In this document: positions 1 through 5,243 of the stretch, in pieces
Layout: every line of letters starts with the position of its first letter
Numbering within the stretch: position 1 is the stretch's first letter
Assembly (NCBI GenBank): GCA_937914675.1
Contig: CALDOC010000425.1
Span: 1-9,200, forward strand
Reading direction: 5' to 3'
Length of the DNA stretch: 9,200 bases
From: an uncultured Sulfurimonas sp.
GTDB lineage: Bacteria; Campylobacterota; Campylobacteria; Campylobacterales; Sulfurimonadaceae
Position numbers and translations under genes: made by a program
The notes under the pieces: generated by a model
What the model was told of the DNA's origin: nothing
Database searches by the model: none
The model's input: only the letters and a program-made list of their open reading frames with translations

Positions 1-48
1 TGAAATTGTAGCAATTTTAGAAAATCTGTATGTTTGGTTATCGTAACA

Positions 49-438
49 TCAGTGAGTAAGATTTACGAGTTTCTCATACTCCAAAAGCAAATTAAGCATT
101 TCAACCTCTGTCTTCGCCAAGGTAGACGTCGGATGCTTTTGCACATGTTTTTTAGCTTTGTCAAGAGTGGCTCTTACTTGAGCTATCCCTTTTTTTCCTT
201 CAATTAAAAAATTTTCATCTTCGCTCAACGCGTAGAAACGGATGTTCGCCGCCATGTTGCGCGCGTCGCGCTCTACCTCACTCATGATAAGGAGCTCCGC
301 GGCGTTCACCTCCGCCACAACTATCAATGAGCTCTTTACGCTCGACATGTTTACAATGGCCAAGATTCCCAAAATGGCGGAAATTACCAACAATGAAACG
401 AAACCCATACTTATCTTTACGCCCAAATTCATCTTCAT
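49..438 (-). CDS. Methyl-accepting chemotaxis protein, N-terminal part, ends prematurely
   Basis: This is the membrane-anchoring and ligand-domain start of a chemoreceptor. From the ATG at 438 it is 129 residues: a short basic leader, one hydrophobic transmembrane segment (about residues 10-30), then a charged helical periplasmic stretch (about 32-126), as in receptors with four-helix-bundle sensor domains. I prefer the ATG at 438 because AGGA lies 6 bases ahead of it; an in-frame ATG at 462 overlaps the upstream cheW and has no such site. The gene follows cheW by 10 bases, so it is the third gene of a cheW-cheW-mcp operon. It is odd that a TGA stops the frame at residue 130. No second membrane segment, HAMP or signalling domain is reached, although whole receptors have more than 500 residues. 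It may be frameshifted, or the rest may lie left of the window in another frame. The family call is fairly firm from topology and context; functionality is doubtful. Confidence 0.6.
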   Translation of the reverse strand: MKMNLGVKISMGFVSLLVISAILGILAIVNMSSVKSSLIVVAEVNAAELLIMSEVERDARNMAANIRFYALSEDENFLIEGKKGIAQVRATLDKAKKHVQKHPTSTLAKTEVEMLNLLLEYEKLVNLTH

Positions 439-448
439 CACGTTTCCT

Positions 449-961
449 TTAAACTTCTTCACGCACTACAATTTTGGAATCTTCCAAAAGCCTTTTCCCA
501 TCAAGCATTATCAAACCATCTACGGTAACTCCCTCTATCAAATCCTTCGTCAAGACGTTAAGCCCTTCGGGTATGGCTTGCACGCTTTTTTTTGGGATTT
601 TCATCTCACCCTCTATCTCGTCCACCATTACCCCAAACTCCATGGTTTCATTTGAAAGAAGAAGGATGAAGCCCTCTTTTTTCAACTCGCTTTTTTCAAG
701 ACCCAAAATCAAGCCAAGATCAACGACGGAGACGAAAGCCCCTCTCACGTTAAGTATTCCAAGTATGAAAGGGGGAGCGCATGGAACTTTGGTGGGTTGC
801 AAATAGGGGTAGACCTCACGGACGTATTTGTCTCGCACCGCGTAAACCTCGTTTGAGATTTTAAAGCGGATGACGTCGACTAGCTCTTCAAGCGCGTCGT
901 CTTCTAGAATTTTCGCCGCTTCTTTGGCTCTTTGTTTGAGAATCTCTTTAAGCGTTCGCAC
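449..961 (-). CDS. cheW: CheW-type coupling protein (second copy, with helical N-terminal extension)
   Basis: This adaptor links chemoreceptors to the CheA kinase at the inner face of the membrane. With the GTG start at 961 it has 170 residues: a charged helical leader (about 1-28, Lys/Glu/Ala rich), then a CheW-like SH3-type domain (about 29-168). The latter contains the typical GILNVRG turn (residues 68-74), PPFILG before it, and a C-terminal stretch of the form EGVTVDGLIMLDGKRLL. I chose GTG 961 because GAGGAG sits 6 bases upstream; a TTG at 1000 in the same frame would add 13 residues but has only a weak AAAGAAG site. The length and the REVYPY...PCAPPF signature resemble CheW proteins of alternative (non-flagellar) chemosensory operons in sulfur- and metal-reducing bacteria, as recalled from family knowledge. 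It lies 92 bases downstream of the first cheW and 10 bases before the receptor gene, and is probably co-transcribed with both. Confidence 0.9.
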   Translation of the reverse strand: MRTLKEILKQRAKEAAKILEDDALEELVDVIRFKISNEVYAVRDKYVREVYPYLQPTKVPCAPPFILGILNVRGAFVSVVDLGLILGLEKSELKKEGFILLLSNETMEFGVMVDEIEGEMKIPKKSVQAIPEGLNVLTKDLIEGVTVDGLIMLDGKRLLEDSKIVVREEV

Positions 962-1053
962 TTGAGACTCCTCTCTCTTCGACCCCGTAATTTTTGCCAA
1001 CTTCTTTAAAATAATTTTTTTTGTACTCCTCGGGAACTTCGCGATGGGATGAT

Positions 1054-1494
1054 TTAAACATGCTTAAAAATCTCCGCGTTGATCATCTTTTCCATATCTA
1101 TTACGGGAATCAACGTATCTCCCCATTGCGCTATCTCTTTTGGGACAAGTCCGAGAAAACTCTCCTCGGCGTTTGACGTCTCATCTCGTTTACAATCATA
1201 AACGCCAAGCACGGCGTCCGCCAAAAGCGCTATGGAGCGTTTGCCAAGACTCGAGATAAGAAGAATGTCTTCGAGTCCAATCTTTTTTTCATTCAGAGAA
1301 AACAGCCTTCTTAAAGAGATGACGGGAAGCGTCTTTCCATGAAGATTAAAAACTCCCAAAAGAGAGAAGGGAGCGTCGGCGACCGGAGTCACGTCCACTA
1401 TTCTCATCACCCTTTCTATCTCTTCAACATGAAACGCGTAATGATTCTCATCGTTTGAAAAGATAAGCAGTTTATAACTTTCGACGGCGTTCAT
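1054..1494 (-). CDS. cheW: CheW-type coupling protein (first copy)
   Basis: This is a second, clearly different adaptor of 146 residues that consists almost entirely of a CheW domain. Its N-terminal strand is KLLIFSNDENHYAF (about 8-21). The variant turn GVFNLHG is at 47-53, and LPVISLRRLF and the final LIPVIDMEKM helix follow. The ATG at 1494 is preferred over the GTG at 1500 because AAGGAG lies 5 bases before it and overlaps the GTG. It is the first gene of the minus-strand operon cheW-cheW-mcp. Its promoter at 1533-1565 carries the tandem CTCCATA element found at four other places in the window. Paired, divergent cheW genes ahead of a receptor gene suggest that the two adaptors have different positions in one signalling array; that is inference. 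No frameshift or lost segment is visible. Confidence 0.9.
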   Translation of the reverse strand: MNAVESYKLLIFSNDENHYAFHVEEIERVMRIVDVTPVADAPFSLLGVFNLHGKTLPVISLRRLFSLNEKKIGLEDILLISSLGKRSIALLADAVLGVYDCKRDETSNAEESFLGLVPKEIAQWGDTLIPVIDMEKMINAEIFKHV

Positions 1495-1532
1495 TTTCAC
1501 TCCTTTTTATAAAAATTATTTTATTTAAGCGG

Positions 1533-1565
1533 ATTGTATAGTAAATTTATGGAGCGTTTATGGAG
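1533..1565 (-). promoter_or_regulatory. Promoter of cheW-cheW-mcp operon with tandem CTCCATA operator
   Basis: Read on the minus strand: CTCCATA (1565-1559), 4 bases, CTCCATA (1554-1548), 9 bases, then TACAAT (1538-1533) as the -10 hexamer. The two heptamers are 11 bp apart and occupy the -35 region, as for PhoB/OmpR-type activators. The cheW start codon lies 39 bases beyond the hexamer. The same layout recurs exactly at 2684-2716, 4129-4194, 5211-5243 and 6082-6114, which is why I take it as real. Confidence 0.75.
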
Positions 1566-1593
1566 AAGCGCCACTTCATGTTCTCTACTATTT

Positions 1594-2652
1594 TCAGATT
1601 CTCGCTTTTGGAAACACATATTTATGGAGGACTTCTTTTATCTCTTTTGGAGAAAGGACGATGTCCACCCCTCCAAGCTTTATCGCCTCTTGAGCCATGC
1701 CAAACACCACCGAACTCTCCGCGTTTTGCGCTATCGTAAAGGCGCCCCTCTCATTTAAAAGCTTCATCTCGCTCGCTCCGTCTTTGCCCATGCCCGTGAG
1801 AATTATCGCCACCGTCTCTTTGGGACGATACCCCGCGGCGGAGGAAAAAAGTTTGGACGCGGAGGGAACGAACGCGTCGCCAGGCTCCTCGGAGCGAAAC
1901 TTCACTCTTCCATTTTCTATCGTGAGATGATGAGAGTCCTCTCCAAAATAAACGTTTCCACCTTGGAGAAGCTCTCCGTCAACCGCGATTTTCACGTTGA
2001 GCACGCAATGGACTCTCAGCCAGGAGACGAAATTCTCCATGAAACCTTTTGACATATGCTGAACCACCAAAATCGGCAAAGGGTAATCCAAGGGCAACTC
2101 TTCAAGTATTTCGCTCAGCACGGGCGGACCTCCCGTGGAAGCTCCTATGACGACGAGCTTAAACGCCCTCTCGTCTATGCCCGCCGATTCAAGCTTTTGA
2201 AGAACTTCCATCTCCTTTGTATCCTTAAACCTGCGAATCGCCTTTATTTTAGAGAGCAGTCTCACGTGTTCAATCAAATCATCCATCTGTCGTCTAAAAT
2301 CCGGATGTCCCACGCCTCTTGGTTTCTCAAGCGCGCTGAGCGCGCCTATGCCCATCCCTTTCAAAGCGATTTTTATGTCGGTCAGGTTCCACACGGACGA
2401 AATGAGCAGTATGGGGGTGGGATTTTCTTGCATTATCTCTTTAGTCGCCTCAAAGCCGTTCATGACGGGCATACTCACGTCCATGACCACGATGTCAGGT
2501 TTTAGTTGGGACACTTTTTCTATAGCTTCGAGCCCATTGAACGCGATTCCGACAACCTCCATGTCCCCCTCCGCTCCGATATATCGGGCAAGCAACTGAT
2601 TGGTCGTGTGTGAGTCATCCACGATTAACACCCTTATCATTTTTTCAACCAT
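1594..2652 (-). CDS. cheB: Chemotaxis response regulator / protein-glutamate methylesterase CheB
   Basis: CheB removes methyl groups from receptor glutamates (and deamidates glutamines), and so resets receptor sensitivity. The 352-residue protein has the full two-domain form. The receiver (about 5-125) has acidic D12/D13, the phosphoacceptor D58 in VVMDVSMP and K110 in LEKP. After a linker comes the methylesterase domain (about 163-350) with the catalytic triad visible as S172 (GASTGGP), H199 (VVQHM) and D291 (GMGKDG). The ATG at 2652 has GGAG 7 bases upstream. The length is usual for the family. It has its own promoter with the shared tandem operator (2684-2716) and lies just upstream of the cheW-cheW-mcp operon, whose operator begins 29 bases after its stop codon. 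It presumably serves the pathway formed by that operon; its cognate CheA and CheR are not in the window. Confidence 0.97.
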   Translation of the reverse strand: MVEKMIRVLIVDDSHTTNQLLARYIGAEGDMEVVGIAFNGLEAIEKVSQLKPDIVVMDVSMPVMNGFEATKEIMQENPTPILLISSVWNLTDIKIALKGMGIGALSALEKPRGVGHPDFRRQMDDLIEHVRLLSKIKAIRRFKDTKEMEVLQKLESAGIDERAFKLVVIGASTGGPPVLSEILEELPLDYPLPILVVQHMSKGFMENFVSWLRVHCVLNVKIAVDGELLQGGNVYFGEDSHHLTIENGRVKFRSEEPGDAFVPSASKLFSSAAGYRPKETVAIILTGMGKDGASEMKLLNERGAFTIAQNAESSVVFGMAQEAIKLGGVDIVLSPKEIKEVLHKYVFPKARI

Positions 2653-2683
2653 GCGTCATCTCCATCAAATTATTTAATAATCC

Positions 2684-2716
2684 ATCTTACATGAATAGTA
2701 TGGAGAAATTATGGAG
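2684..2716 (-). promoter_or_regulatory. cheB promoter with tandem CTCCATA operator
   Basis: On the minus strand: CTCCATA (2716-2710), ATTT, CTCCATA (2705-2699), 9 bases, TAAGAT (2689-2684) as the -10 hexamer. The cheB ATG follows 31 bases later, with GGAG between. The element lies in the divergent gap between cheB and the histidine kinase gene, so a bound regulator could also affect the kinase promoter on the other strand. Orientation and spacing point to cheB as the activated gene. Confidence 0.72.
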
Positions 2717-2791
2717 AATAATGACGTTCTAAAAATCATTGGTTAATTTTTTTTATGGCACAATATTGTTTAATATTTAACTTGAACGAAA

Positions 2792-2821
2792 AAAGAAGCG
2801 AAAATGAAAGAAGCGAAAATG
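2792..2821 (+). repeat. 15-bp tandem duplication containing the kinase start codon
   Basis: The 15-mer AAAGAAGCGAAAATG occurs twice back to back (2792-2806 and 2807-2821). Each copy carries an SD-like AAGAAG and an in-frame ATG, so the kinase gene has two nearly equivalent start sites (2804 and 2819). The period is a multiple of three, so the frame is kept. Confidence 0.85.
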
Positions 2822-4111
2822 AAAGATGACGACATTGCAAACGAATTGCTAACTCCCACCGACTACATGTCTCACAAAGACATTCAAGAGTTGGTTCAAA
2901 CGCTTCAGACTCACCAGCTTGAACTCGAGATGCAAAACGAGGAGTTGCACCTTTCTCGCGCCAAACTCAAAGAGTCCCAAAGACGCTACTTTGACCTCTA
3001 CGACATGGCTCCCATAGGTTATTGCACTCTGAGCAAAGAGGGATTGATACTTGAAGTCAACTTCACGTTGGCTTCGTTGTTTGGTTGCGCTCGCCATGAT
3101 TTGATCAACAAGTCGATTATAAAGTTTATCGTCAAAGAAGATCAAGACGTTTATTATCTATGCGCTAAAAAGTTGTTTCAGACAAATCTGGGACTCACGT
3201 GCGACTTGCGCATGATAAAGAGGGACGGCTCGGTGTTTTACGCGCACGCCGCCGCCTCCGCTGAGGAACGCGACCCTCAAAACAGCCATGTGATGTTAAC
3301 CATCAACGACGTTACTGAGAGTGAAAAAGCGAGAAAAAAGATTGAACAACTCAACGTCGATTTAAAAGCCAAAGTCTCTCAACAGCTTGAAGAGCTCAGA
3401 AAAAAAGACGCCATACTCTTGCAACAATCAACCTTGGCGCAGATGGGCGAAATGATAAGTATGATAGTGCATCAGTGGAGACAGCCTCTCAACGCGATTT
3501 CAGGCGCGGCGATAGAGCTCTCTCTTCTCAACATGCGAGGCGACGTGAGCGGCGACGACATAAGCAGAAACTCCAAGTTTATCCAAAACATGACTCAAGA
3601 GATGTCTCAGACGATTGATGATTTTATGAACTTCAACAAAGAAGAAGAAAACTCGCTCTTTTCTCTCAGCGACTCCGTTTACAAAACCTATGAAATCGTC
3701 GAAGCGCAATGCAAAAGCAAATCCATCAAGGTCAATGTCGACATTGACGAAAAGTTAAGCGTTTTTCACAACTCCAGAGCCATAGAGCATTCTTTGTTAA
3801 ATCTCATAATCAACTCCAGAGACGCCTTTGACGAGTCCAAAAAAACTAAAAATAAGAAGATAGACATCTACTCCCGAGAGAGTGACGACGCCATATTTTT
3901 GATTTTCAAAGACAACGCCAGCGGAATTTCGAAAGAGCTTATCGGTAAAATTTTCAACCCCTACTTCACCACCAAAGAAGAAGGCAAAGGCACGGGTCTA
4001 GGTCTTTACATGACGAAACGGATGATAGAAGAAGTGAACCAAAGCTCCATCTCCGTCGAGAGCCAAGACGATACCACGACGTTCACGATCAAGTTTCCAA
4101 AGAGCGCGTAA
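2804..4111 (+). CDS. Cytosolic PAS-domain sensor histidine kinase
   Basis: This two-component sensor kinase of 435 residues has no membrane segment, so it should sense an internal signal or act with membrane partners. Order of parts: a helical coiled-coil leader (about 24-62, THQLELEMQNEEL), a PAS domain (about 63-172, APIGYCTLSKEG ... INDVTE), a second coiled coil (about 173-208), a dimerisation/phosphoacceptor domain with H223 in HQWRQPLN, and an HATPase domain. The HATPase shows an N box at NLIINSRDAF (333-342), DNASGI (370-375), FNPYFTTK (384-391) and the GKGTGLGL box (395-401). No receiver is attached. The start is ambiguous between 2804 and 2819 because of a tandem duplication. No tandem CTCCATA element faces this gene; an AT-rich stretch with a 10-bp palindrome (2760-2769) lies upstream. 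Its partners may be the regulator at 4529-5173 and the receiver protein at 5225-6016, by proximity only. Confidence 0.95.
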   Translation: MKEAKMKDDDIANELLTPTDYMSHKDIQELVQTLQTHQLELEMQNEELHLSRAKLKESQRRYFDLYDMAPIGYCTLSKEGLILEVNFTLASLFGCARHDLINKSIIKFIVKEDQDVYYLCAKKLFQTNLGLTCDLRMIKRDGSVFYAHAAASAEERDPQNSHVMLTINDVTESEKARKKIEQLNVDLKAKVSQQLEELRKKDAILLQQSTLAQMGEMISMIVHQWRQPLNAISGAAIELSLLNMRGDVSGDDISRNSKFIQNMTQEMSQTIDDFMNFNKEEENSLFSLSDSVYKTYEIVEAQCKSKSIKVNVDIDEKLSVFHNSRAIEHSLLNLIINSRDAFDESKKTKNKKIDIYSRESDDAIFLIFKDNASGISKELIGKIFNPYFTTKEEGKGTGLGLYMTKRMIEEVNQSSISVESQDDTTTFTIKFPKSA

Positions 4112-4128
4112 AAGGGAGGCCACTCGCC

Positions 4129-4183
4129 CTCCATACTTTCTCCATACTTTCTCCATACTTTCTCCATACTTTCTCCATACTTT
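4129..4183 (+). repeat. Five perfect tandem copies of an 11-bp operator unit
   Basis: The unit CTCCATACTTT is repeated five times without a mismatch (starts at 4129, 4140, 4151, 4162 and 4173). A decayed sixth unit (TTTCATA at 4184) follows. The heptamer CTCCATA is the same as in the two-copy elements at four other promoters in this window, and the 11-bp period equals about one helical turn. It may have grown from a two-copy site by slippage. Confidence 0.95.
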
Positions 4184-4194
4184 TTTCATACAAT
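4129..4194 (+). promoter_or_regulatory. Promoter of the small peptide gene with five operator half-sites
   Basis: The last of five CTCCATA heptamers (4173-4179) is followed by 9 bases and then TACAAT (4189-4194), the same distance and nearly the same -10 hexamer as at the other four sites. The peptide start codon lies 27 bases beyond. With five half-sites this may be the most strongly bound or most steeply responding promoter of the set (inference). Confidence 0.75.
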
Positions 4195-4221
4195 GCTCCA
4201 AATAGAAAGAAGGAGTGGAGT

Positions 4222-4410
4222 ATGAGAGGAGATTATTTAAAAGTTGGGTTGCTGTACGTGGCGGTGACTTTGTTGGCATGCGGTTATTGCTTCTGCGACG
4301 GGGGCGAATCTCAAATTGGCGCCCATAATCAAACGGGGGGCAAGTTCTCTAGTTTTTTGGAGAGATTAAAGCACGACTCCGTTTGTATTGCCAAAAACGA
4401 GATTCACTAG
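4222..4410 (+). CDS. Small secreted, lipoprotein-like or membrane peptide (62 aa)
   Basis: I do not recognise a family. The 62-residue product has a basic start (MRGDYLK), a hydrophobic segment (about 8-20) ending in LLAC, which is close to a lipobox with C20 as the possible lipidated residue, then C23 and C25, a Gly-rich stretch and a polar tail with one more Cys (about 54). It could equally be a single-pass membrane peptide. It is supported as a real gene by a strong AAGGAG 6 bases before the ATG and by a dedicated promoter with a five-copy operator array. The kinase gene precedes it and the OmpR-type regulator gene faces it on the other strand. The start is fixed by the ribosome-binding site. 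Its role might be an envelope signal, an accessory to the kinase or a regulated output; none of these can be read from sequence. Confidence 0.65.
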   Translation: MRGDYLKVGLLYVAVTLLACGYCFCDGGESQIGAHNQTGGKFSSFLERLKHDSVCIAKNEIH

Positions 4411-4528
4411 CGTTTTAACGTCACGAAAACAAAAAGTTGAAGCCGCCACTTCGAGAGCTAACGGAACAAACCATGAACGCTTACGTGGCGAAAGAAAGAA
4501 GGAGCTTGGCTTCTCAATCACGTTCAAA

Positions 4529-5173
4529 CTAGACGTTTAGGCGGTAACCCTCGGCGCGCACGCTTTGAATCATCCCCTCGGGAAGAAGTCTGCGCAAATC
4601 TCTTATGTGTGAAGCTATCGTGTTCTCTTTTATGTAAAAATCATGCCACACTTCGCTTATGAGCAGAGAGTAAGTGATGGTGACCTTTCTATTTTCAATC
4701 AACAATTTTAAAATCTTTCTCTGTATTTTCGTAAGCTTCACGATCTCGCTTTGAGAGTAAAGCTGTTCAGCCTCCACGTCAAACGTCAGGCTATCGCCAA
4801 GCGCTATTTTCGTCTTGTTCGCGCCATCAAGCAGTTGTTGCGCTCTGAGCCACAACTCTTCGAGATTGAATGGTTTTTTGAGGTAGTCCGCGCACCCCAA
4901 TTGGTACCCTTTTCTAATGCTTTGGATGTCGGTGTAGGCCGACATGAAGATGGTGGGCGTCTTAGGGTTCACCCGCTTAATCCACTCAAGGACTTCGTAT
5001 CCCGTGGCTCCGGGAGTTTGAATGTCCAAAATCGCCATGTCCGCTTCGAGACTGCATGTTTGGAGAAGTTCCCCTCCGTCCGTATAAGACTCGACGACCA
5101 TCCCTTTGAGCTCGAGATACTCTTTGACGTTGGCGTTTAACAGGTATTCGTCTTCTAGTAAAATAACTTTCAC
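4529..5173 (-). CDS. OmpR/PhoB-family response regulator (receiver plus winged helix)
   Basis: This is a DNA-binding regulator of 214 residues activated by phosphorylation. The receiver (about 1-113) has E7/D8 in LLEDE, phosphoacceptor D50 in AILDIQTPG, S78 and the K100-P101 pair in LKKPF. The winged-helix DNA-binding domain (about 122-214) shows LTKIQRKILKLLIEN, the recognition helix around ENTIASHIRDLRRLL (183-197) and the closing hairpin VRAEGYRLNV. The start is GTG at 5173, with AAGAAGGGG just upstream; a 10-bp palindrome AGGGGCCCCT (5174-5183) overlaps this site. Proteins of this class bind direct repeats 11 bp apart. Its own promoter (5211-5243) and four others in the window carry such repeats, so it is the prime candidate to bind them and to autoregulate. 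Cognate kinase: perhaps the PAS kinase at 2804-4111. Confidence 0.95.
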   Translation of the reverse strand: MKVILLEDEYLLNANVKEYLELKGMVVESYTDGGELLQTCSLEADMAILDIQTPGATGYEVLEWIKRVNPKTPTIFMSAYTDIQSIRKGYQLGCADYLKKPFNLEELWLRAQQLLDGANKTKIALGDSLTFDVEAEQLYSQSEIVKLTKIQRKILKLLIENRKVTITYSLLISEVWHDFYIKENTIASHIRDLRRLLPEGMIQSVRAEGYRLNV

Positions 5174-5210
5174 AGGGGCCCCTTCTTTAAGATTTCACTA
5201 TTAAACGCGA

Positions 5211-5243
5211 AGGATAGCGTGACTTTATGGAGAAACTATGGAT
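5211..5243 (-). promoter_or_regulatory. Promoter of the OmpR-type regulator gene with tandem operator
   Basis: On the minus strand: ATCCATA (5243-5237, one mismatch to CTCCATA), GTTT, CTCCATA (5232-5226), 9 bases, TATCCT (5216-5211) as the -10 hexamer. The GTG start lies 37 bases beyond. The proximal half-site overlaps the stop codon of the upstream DHp-REC gene, so the promoter sits inside the end of that gene. It is the weakest match of the five but has exact spacing. Confidence 0.65.

Noticed and set aside
1623..1629. Single TATGGAG inside the 3' end of cheB (another at 1231-1237 in cheW)
   Set aside because: Each is a lone heptamer with no partner 11 bp away and no -10 hexamer at the right distance. 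It shows the heptamer alone occurs by chance.
4115..4132. GGAGG...CCTCC hairpin just after the kinase gene as a terminator
   Set aside because: The stem is only 5 bp with an 8-base loop and no T-run follows. Its right arm is part of the first CTCCATA unit, so chance is likely.
4129..4183. The tandem 11-mers as a CRISPR array or plasmid-type iteron origin
   Set aside because: There are no spacers between units, and no replication initiator gene or DnaA boxes were seen. The identical heptamer pairs at other promoters explain it better as an operator.
3998..4279. Minus-strand ORF with a repeated KVWRKYGESMEK motif
   Set aside because: It is the antisense reading of the operator repeats and the kinase 3' end. 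The repeat peptide only mirrors the 11-bp DNA repeat.
4444..4490. CGCCAC...GTGGCG inverted repeat between the convergent peptide and regulator genes
   Set aside because: It has a 6-bp stem, a 35-base loop and no T-run on either strand. It is not a convincing terminator.
4370..4532. Open plus-strand frame ending in KELGFSITFKLDV and a stop, like a protein C-terminus
   Set aside because: It has no start codon with a ribosome site and overlaps the peptide gene and the regulator stop. It is too short to assign; a gene remnant is possible but unsupported.
4473..4532. 19-codon ORF MNAYVAKERR... on the plus strand
   Set aside because: It is very short, has no good ribosome-binding site, and runs into the end of the facing regulator gene.
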